Origin: Perilla frutescens
Lineage: Eukaryota > Streptophyta > Magnoliopsida > Lamiales > Lamiaceae
Assembly: GCA_026008535.1 (NCBI GenBank)
Contig: BRKX01000006.1
Coordinates: forward strand, 41,218,664-41,282,663
DNA: 64,000 nt
Direction: 5' to 3'
Shown here: positions 57,849 to 64,000 of the stretch, piece after piece
How positions within the stretch are numbered: the stretch's first letter is position 1
Layout: each line of letters opens with the position of its first letter
Made by a program: the position numbers and the translations under genes
Notes under the pieces: generated by a model
Told to the model about the DNA's origin: nothing
Seen by the model: only the letters and a program-made list of their open reading frames with translations
Databases searched by the model: none

Positions 57849-59749
57849 AGTCTTCCTAAGTCTTCTTGCATAGTAGAAGGAATGTTCAAACGAGTCGATG
57901 AGAGACTTGGTAAGTCAACTACGAATCTTCATTTGCAATGTAGTTCGCTCCTCCCATGAACCTCATTGTTGGTTCATTAAACTAATTAAACACAAAAATT
58001 GGGCGGGACTATTTTAACATTCAAGATTTATTAGATGGAATGTAGGCAAATTAAATTTCTTGCTCACTAAATTGTGTCATGGAAAATAAAGATTTAAATA
58101 TTTACTTATATATTTTATTTATATTTTTGAAATTTTATTCAATATAATTACAAGATTAAATAGATATAAAATTAATATTTAATACATAAATTTTATTAGA
58201 GAAGCTAATAATGTCAAATTTGCACAAAAAAGAAAATATTTAATATTGATATCTTTCAAATACTGTAGGTTGTTATGCTATGGGGGTTGTTGTGGCTGCG
58301 AGAATGACTCATAATGATCTTAATTATTGGGCTCAAATAAATGGGCACAAATTAAATGGACTGAGAATAACGGGCCAAAATCAGTCTTGACGTCTTGAAC
58401 AAAGTAAATTCCATTGCAGTGTCAAATGAATTTGGAATTCAAAAATCCAAAACCTCATATGGTCGTATTGACATTTATAATAATAGGAATGACTTGAATA
58501 TTTTTTTAAATGACCAACAAAAATATTAAAACACTTTAACGGGTTGTGATATATCTATTTTAACTTTAATTAAGCTCAAATTTCTTTCTTTAATCTTCTA
58601 AAAATATTCAAAAGGCTTTTAAACATATTCTAAAAAACCAGAGTTCGTACGGGTTCGATTTCATTGATTCATCCAAATAATTTATTTTTAATTGTATGAT
58701 TTATTCACGATTTAATTTTTATTAAGATAGTCGACAATTTAGTTAAAGCCTTCTGTTGAAGTACTCAAACTGTAGATTTTAGTCCTCACAATTAATCTCA
58801 AATGTATTGATCTTATTGATTAATGTGTTTTGCGTTCTTGTGTTTAAGTGTTAAAAATCCTCTAATACGATCCTCGCTAACTGATTGAAGAAGACGTTAA
58901 TCACACCCAGGAATCAGGTCACGAACATGAACTAGATAGTATAGAGAAATCCACAATCCTAGCCTCACATCGCGGTTAAATAAAAAATATATTGATCTCG
59001 ACCCGAACTATAATTGAAGACATGAAGATTGGATTATTGTCAAAGACGCCATGAATGAGGATGGTGAATCGGATTGATAAGTCGAAGAGATCCTCAATCC
59101 AAGCTTTACAACATAGTAGAACTGAAGATATGTAGATCTCTACTCCAAAATATGATTGAAAACTCGAACCTTGAATTAATGTGAAGACGCTACAAACGGG
59201 GATGGAAGATCTATTTAATAAGTCAATTGAATTTTGCGATAGTCAATCGCGGGATCTATGGAGAACTCAAAAGAGATAAATCTCACATTTTTATTAATGA
59301 TCAAAGATTGATAATTCTGACCATCACTTTCATCTTTATAAACTGATTGAAACCATGTTTCCTAAATATAAAACTAGAAAATAAGAAAATAATTGGCAGA
59401 GAAAAGCTTTCCTAAACAAAATACTAAAAGAAAAATGAAACAAAAATAATGAGGAAATACAAAAAAAAACTCTAAAATATAACCTATCCATATTCAAATA
59501 TAATTTCTAATTAAATTATAACTTCTGACTTGAATATGACACCCTAAAATACCGTTGGTGATGGATCCTCTCCCAAGCGCTTCTTCCACTGAATTGAATC
59601 TTGAACCTTCATGACATTGGATGTATCATATCGCTCCTCTTGAAGATGATCTATCCTCGAATCCAAGTCATCACCTACATTAAAATTTTAGCTTTTGCTC
59701 AATATAACTTTTTTATTTGATTTTTTTTTATTTCAGATTTTTTTATGAT
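57849..59749. other. Intergenic DNA with a weak gypsy remnant
   Basis: Mostly AT-rich with no genes. At about 59570-59695 the minus strand can be read as DDLDSRIDHLQEERYDTSN, which vaguely resembles gypsy polyprotein linkers. 58840-59280 has LTR-like character without termini. Confidence 0.25.
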
Positions 59750-60110
59750 ATATATTGAATAATTATTACAGTCACTATGTGTTTTTATTTATTATTATAT
59801 TTAATTGAATGTTCTATATACTATGCACTATAAATGTTATGGTGTGGGTTAAGACACGGTAAAGATCATATCATCATTTCATTACATTATATTAAAGACT
59901 CACGACTTAGATGGTCTTGGACTAACCATCGATATACCGTAGACTAATCAGGTTGTTAGTTTATCTAGACTAAAATATTATTTTAATACACCGTCGTGTG
60001 TATTAAGTTGGATCGAGATAGAATACTATTCTCTATTTTGACCTTAAATTAGAGAACAAAGATCCACAGAATTTGGGTTCTTAATCTATATATGAATGAC
60101 AAATATATAT
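59750..60110 (+). repeat. Dispersed LTR fragment, family of 12112-13549
   Basis: It shares CACGGTAAA(A/G)ATCATATCATC, CTTAGATGGTC and AACAAAGATCCA-type blocks in order with 12170-12550. The equivalent of the LTR end is missing here. Confidence 0.7.
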
Positions 60111-60119
60111 ATGGAGTGG

Positions 60120-61300
60120 TTCTAGAGAGAACCAGACCTTGTGTGAGAACTAAAAACCATTCCATACCATTTAATCTGATCAAATCTATGACCCAAATTT
60201 AAAAAAATAAACGGTGGCAATTCCGTAGTAAGAACCAATCCAATTGCCCGCAAACATTTGTAAGGGAAAAATTGGAAAAATTTAAAAAAAAATTGAAGAA
60301 TCAGACTTTGCAGAATTTCAATCACCATGCATTACTATTCACAGATGCTTACTCACGCAAACCAACGCGAAAAATCAACGAGAAAGACTAAAAGCAACAT
60401 CAATAATAGTTGCATAGAGTTTCCATACTTTTCAACAAAGATAAACAATAATGAAAGATTGAATCTTGAAACCAGAAAAGATGAAAAATCAAGGTGATGT
60501 TTCATTTAATTTTTTTTCCATATTTTATTGCAAGTTTTTTATTTTCGTTCAAAAAAATGGTTTAGAGATATGAAAATCCACAAATAATAAATCTGGAAAT
60601 TTTGACCTCTTCAAACACTTTTCAAATTTAAAATTCTAGGTTTGAAATCCACTAGGATTATAGTTTGGTAACTTTAGATATACATCAAAGATTATTTTCT
60701 CCAATTATAATCTCCCAAATTTTTGAAACCCTTTAGAATTAGATATGGAAATTTTGATATCATCAAAAATCTATTCCAAATCTAATAGACTAAAATTGAA
60801 AATTTCAACAACAAAAATTAGGGAAATTCATGCCCAAATTTTCGAACACTGTATTTAAATTTTGGAAATTTGAACTTAGTCAAAATATCATTCCAAATTA
60901 AAAAACCATATAATCGAAAATTCTAGGATTAAAAATTAGGATTTTCGAAAAATCCTTTACAATTTTCAATCCTTAATTTTCAAAATCTTCAATAGAATTA
61001 AATCGGAAAATTTTGATATACATCAAAATCTTTTCCCAAATTTAATACTAAAATTTCAAAAATAAACATGGGAATTTTATACATAAAATTTTCGATGTTC
61101 ATCAAAATACCATCCCAATCTTATTTTATATTAAAATTTGAATTTTTCGAAAACCATCAAAAATGCATTCAAATTTTAATACTACACCATTCAAATTTTA
61201 TACCCAAGTACATCTGAAAGTTTAAGCACCTTAAATTCATCAACAAATTTAATAAAAAATTTGAACATGCATAGAATTAATTCTTTAGTAGAGCAAAACC
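60120..61300 (-). other. Leader-like region of a retroelement with imperfect repeats
   Basis: It begins at TGGTTCTAGAGAGAACCA, a short palindrome. From about 60590 to 61210 it is a succession of imperfect units containing AAAATTTTGATATACATCAA or similar, spaced about 80-100 bp. The primer site at its right end suggests this is untranslated leader of a minus-strand LTR element. No coding frames are supported. Confidence 0.4.
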
Positions 61301-61500
61301 TGCTCTGATACAAATTGTTGGGGTTTTTTCAAATTGTACCCTCACAGAATCTATTTGGATGCCATTAAGTCCATGCTCATGTAAACCATAATTTTATGTG
61401 TGACATTAATTATCATATGTTGAATTAACATGCAAGTTCAATTTTGAATCTACTGCAGTGGAAGAAAATAGAATCTATCAAAATTGGTACTTAGAAACAT
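61301..61500 (-). mobile_element. Primer site and 3' part of an LTR (family of 12112-13549)
   Basis: On the minus strand an LTR end AAAAAACCCCAACA (edge at 61316) is followed by TTTGTATCAGAGCAGG, a tRNA-Met-like primer site with one change. The LTR matches 13384-13549 for about 160 bases and is then cut at 61500 by another LTR. Confidence 0.65.
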
Positions 61501-62791
61501 TGTTGGGTTGCTCGCGAGATTAAAAGTTGAAAGTGCACACCCGATATGATCGGTATCTGATTGCAAACATTTACTGAAAAGATCACGAACGTTGTATGAT
61601 AAAGTTCACAATAATGTTCAAGAACGTTATAGTGAACTTAATATAAATTGCAAAATGCAAAGCACACAACAGATTTGTAACTATGTTCGATCAACTGATC
61701 TACGTCAAGGGGACTTGTCAAGTCCATGAAAAATAATTCATTACTCCAGTGTCACGTTTACTTAGGATATTACACACAACTGACCTCTTGTCACTCGATA
61801 CCCTTTCTACCCGTACACCCTCTTTCGTTGAATTGAATCGTGAGATCCCCTCACATCCTAGATATCTAACCTATCTAGTTCCTACAGGAAATCTCTCCCG
61901 AAACTCCTTTTGGCAGTGTATGAAAAATGTTTCAATACACAATGACTAGAACACTATACTTTAGTCTAAACTCATAACCGAAACTATGTGGCTCAAAACA
62001 GTTAAAGCTCTTGAAATGTTCAGTGGAATTTTTCTATTCGGTGTGTCTCCTAACAGGTCTGTATCCCTAGGCTTATTTATAGATGAGCAATACATCCTTA
62101 ACAAGGGAACATACATCCTAATCCTAATATGAAACGAATGAGAAAACTTTCCTTATTGGAACCGAGCCCTAGGATAATCCATGCTAGGATATCTTCCATC
62201 TTTAGAACTTTGCCTTTGTCTTCAATCTCGTGCTCTTCAAGCTAGATAAGGAAACTTCTAGGATGATATTTGAATCTCTTCTTGGTTGCAAACCTCGAAC
62301 AACTTCATCGATCGTGGAAGAACAATCTAGACAAAGGATGTTCATGCAAACATTCACAAACGTTGCAATGAACATTGTTGACCTTGAACCTTCACTTCAG
62401 GTAGCTCAGTGGAATGTATTGTATGTTCATAAATTGACTTCTGGCTATCACTCAAGCTAGCTGGCAGTACTCAGTATGTTGAACAATCTCAGTTGTGGCA
62501 TAATGCACAACAATCTTTATCTTCAGGTCAATTTCAAACTCCTTACTTGAGCTATCTTCAGGAAGTTCAGATCACGTTCATGTACATATTTATGAACATT
62601 GTCCAGAACAGTAGTCATGTACTTGAAAAAACTAAATACTTAAGTGATTATTCAATGCCATACAGATTAATGACAATTAATCACTGTAACAAGTGCAATG
62701 TAGAGCACTTGAAAAAAACATAGTGTGTATCATGACACTAGTAATCCACCTTGACCGCATCTCTTCGTTTAGTGTCAAGCATACACTAACA
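61501..62791 (-). mobile_element. 3' LTR of a minus-strand retroelement extending past the window
   Basis: On the minus strand it starts TGTTAGTGTATGC (62791) and ends GAGCAACCCAACA (61501). It is preceded by a polypurine tract at 62792-62804, so this is the 3' LTR and the interior lies to the right. Blocks shared with 34430-35366 and 37635-38035 define a family. AACAT at 61496-61500 should be half of its target duplication. Confidence 0.75.
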
Positions 62792-62804
62792 ATATCCCCC
62801 TTTG
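62792..62804 (-). promoter_or_regulatory. Polypurine tract of the right-edge retroelement
   Basis: Minus strand CAAAGGGGGATAT lies directly before the LTR start TGTTAG. Confidence 0.75.
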
Positions 62805-63207
62805 TCTTTATTTGTTGGCAAATCAACTCCTTCATTTTTTCAGGTGCAACTCCTTCATATTTCCATATGCATCTTCATCAGCAGCAGGGACATTCACCTT
62901 GATCTTCACGAACATTGTTATGAACTTTAGCTCTATTTTGTTTTGTTTTGTTTTCTTTTATATTTATCCTTTTATCATTTTTACCAGACCATCTAAAGAT
63001 CATTAACAATATGATGGTAAAGAAAAAAGTATCATGATAGAGGAAGGATTACATCAAGGTAAAGAGATTCAAAGAAAACTAAGACTCATTAAGTGAGTCT
63101 TTCAAAGACCTGAGCTAAAAAAAAACTGATAAATTTTTTAGAGAAACTAATACTCCCCCTAATTACTTGCAGATATAGGCAAAGAAGTATCAGTAGAGAT
63201 CTTTCCA

Positions 63208-63520
63208 TTATTTAGATTTGTCTATATCTGATTGAGCAGACTCAAATTCTTCTTCTTCTTCTTCTTCAGCGTCTTCTTCTTCTTCTTCTTCTTCTTCTTC
63301 TTCTTCTTCTTCTTCTTCTTCTTCTTCTTCTTCTTCTTCTTCTTCTTCTTCTTCTTCTTCTTCTTCTTCTTCACCAGTTTCAACTTCTTCCTCCTTGTCC
63401 TTCTCTTCTTCCTTTGTAGAATCCTCTTCATGCACATTCTCTTCTTCTTTATCTTGATCTTCAGTTCGGGCTGGAGTGCTAAGATGGCTGATAAGTCCAT
63501 TTATTTCATATTTTTATGGG
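63208..63520 (-). CDS. Poly-glutamate C-terminal reading frame of the right-edge retroelement
   Basis: The minus-strand frame reads SHLSTPARTEDQDKEEE and HEEDSTKEEEKDKEEE, then about 40 glutamates from a GAA tract, then FESAQSDIDKSK and a stop. It lies about 400 bases before the polypurine tract, the position of the end of pol or of an extra ORF. It is partial: upstream continuity is broken by stops near 63540, and an open stretch beginning MSNVGTTSSGGASSISN lies further upstream near 63780. Identity unknown. Confidence 0.35.
63241..63372. repeat. (TTC)n/(GAA)n microsatellite
   Basis: About 130 bases of TTC triplets with one interruption (AGCG near 63268). It encodes the poly-Glu run on the minus strand. 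Confidence 0.95.
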
Positions 63521-64000
63521 AATTTTATTCATCATAAATGTCTTTTTTAGTTTATTTTGAGTCGAAAAGAACCAGGTTGAGGTCCAAGGGCATTTCAGAG
63601 ATCGAGTTTGGTGAAAGGGGCATTTTATGCCCAATTATTCAAGTCTATCTCATTGCCAGAAATCGTATTCAGAGGCACAGGGGACTTCTTCAACATTCAT
63701 CCTACATTCGGGAGGCAGAATAGGTATATTAGAAATGGATGAAGCTCCACCAGATGATGTCGTGCCCACATTACTCATGCAAACTCGACCAAGGGCTTGG
63801 AACTGGACACATGCAGAATTCTCGGGGGTTTGTTAAATCAAGATAAGAACAAAAGGAAGGGCTAAATCTAGAAAGAGATGGAGCTGAGATGGACTGCTGG
63901 AGGCCTAGAGATGAAGTGATAAAGCCAATACCTAAAAAATAAGGATTTAGCCAACAAACTGGATAAGACTTATCCAATCAATTGCAGTGCACGCCAGTTC

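Larger units (their letters stand above)
62805..64000 (-). mobile_element. Partial interior of the right-edge retroelement
   Basis: Bounded on the left by its polypurine tract and open at the window edge. Apart from the poly-Glu frame, no reverse transcriptase, integrase or gag motif is recognisable, so lineage is undetermined. Confidence 0.45.

Noticed and set aside
63222..63500. Poly-lysine and poly-phenylalanine frames around the GAA tract
   Set aside because: They are out-of-phase readings of the same microsatellite. The poly-Glu frame has natural acidic flanks on both sides.

Overview
The window is plant nuclear DNA, most likely from a eudicot. It has GT-AG spliced genes, AT-rich intergenic DNA and nested LTR retrotransposons, plus hAT, CACTA, Harbinger and Stowaway DNA transposons. 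The style of the DUF1985 and transposase-24 proteins suggests Lamiales, but that is a weak inference. Only two ordinary host genes are supported. One is an eight-exon alpha/beta hydrolase of the maspardin family (1987-9198, +). The other is an intronless 796-residue BED zinc-finger/DUF659 protein derived from a hAT transposase (43003-45393, -). All other recognisable content is transposon-derived.

Layout. 1-1150 is a truncated Sirevirus-type LTR on the minus strand, followed by a microsatellite and the maspardin gene. Maspardin introns hold a Stowaway MITE and decayed LTR pieces. 9568-10275 is a minus-strand Ty3/gypsy gag and primer-binding remnant. 11881-12118 is a near-perfect 119-bp tandem duplication that abuts a candidate solo LTR (12112-13549).

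The centre of the window is one complete but decayed Ty1/copia Sirevirus of 20,068 bp (13842-33909). It has 1702-bp LTRs, the target duplication AAGGT, a tRNA-Met primer site and a polypurine tract. Gag (15633-18035) and pol (18090-21351) are followed by about 10 kb of extra sequence. That extra part carries three tandem, anciently diverged but clearly paralogous long reading frames (22279-27174, 27525-29416, 30077-31786). Each has its own TATA-bearing leader. All three share a tryptophan-rich module and end in a short basic tail. A 2230-bp gypsy-type solo LTR sits inside the first frame. I regard this three-gene accessory block as the most novel feature of the window.

33.9-43 kb is a graveyard of LTR fragments, an Athila-like gag remnant and a tRNA-derived SINE candidate. 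46.3-54.5 kb looks like a CACTA (En/Spm) element without a recognisable left end. It carries a DUF1985 gene, a striking ATCGAT-rich repeat array that may be an intron of that gene, a transposase-24 pseudogene and subterminal palindromes, and it is interrupted by a minus-strand gypsy LTR with its primer-binding site. 54.5-57.9 kb is stacked hAT-type, MITE and Harbinger sequence. 59.7-64 kb holds LTR fragments and, at the right edge, the 3' LTR, polypurine tract and part of the interior of another minus-strand retroelement that includes a long GAA (poly-glutamate) expansion.

All family assignments come from reading motifs by eye. No database search was possible. LTR divergence and repeat counts are manual and approximate.
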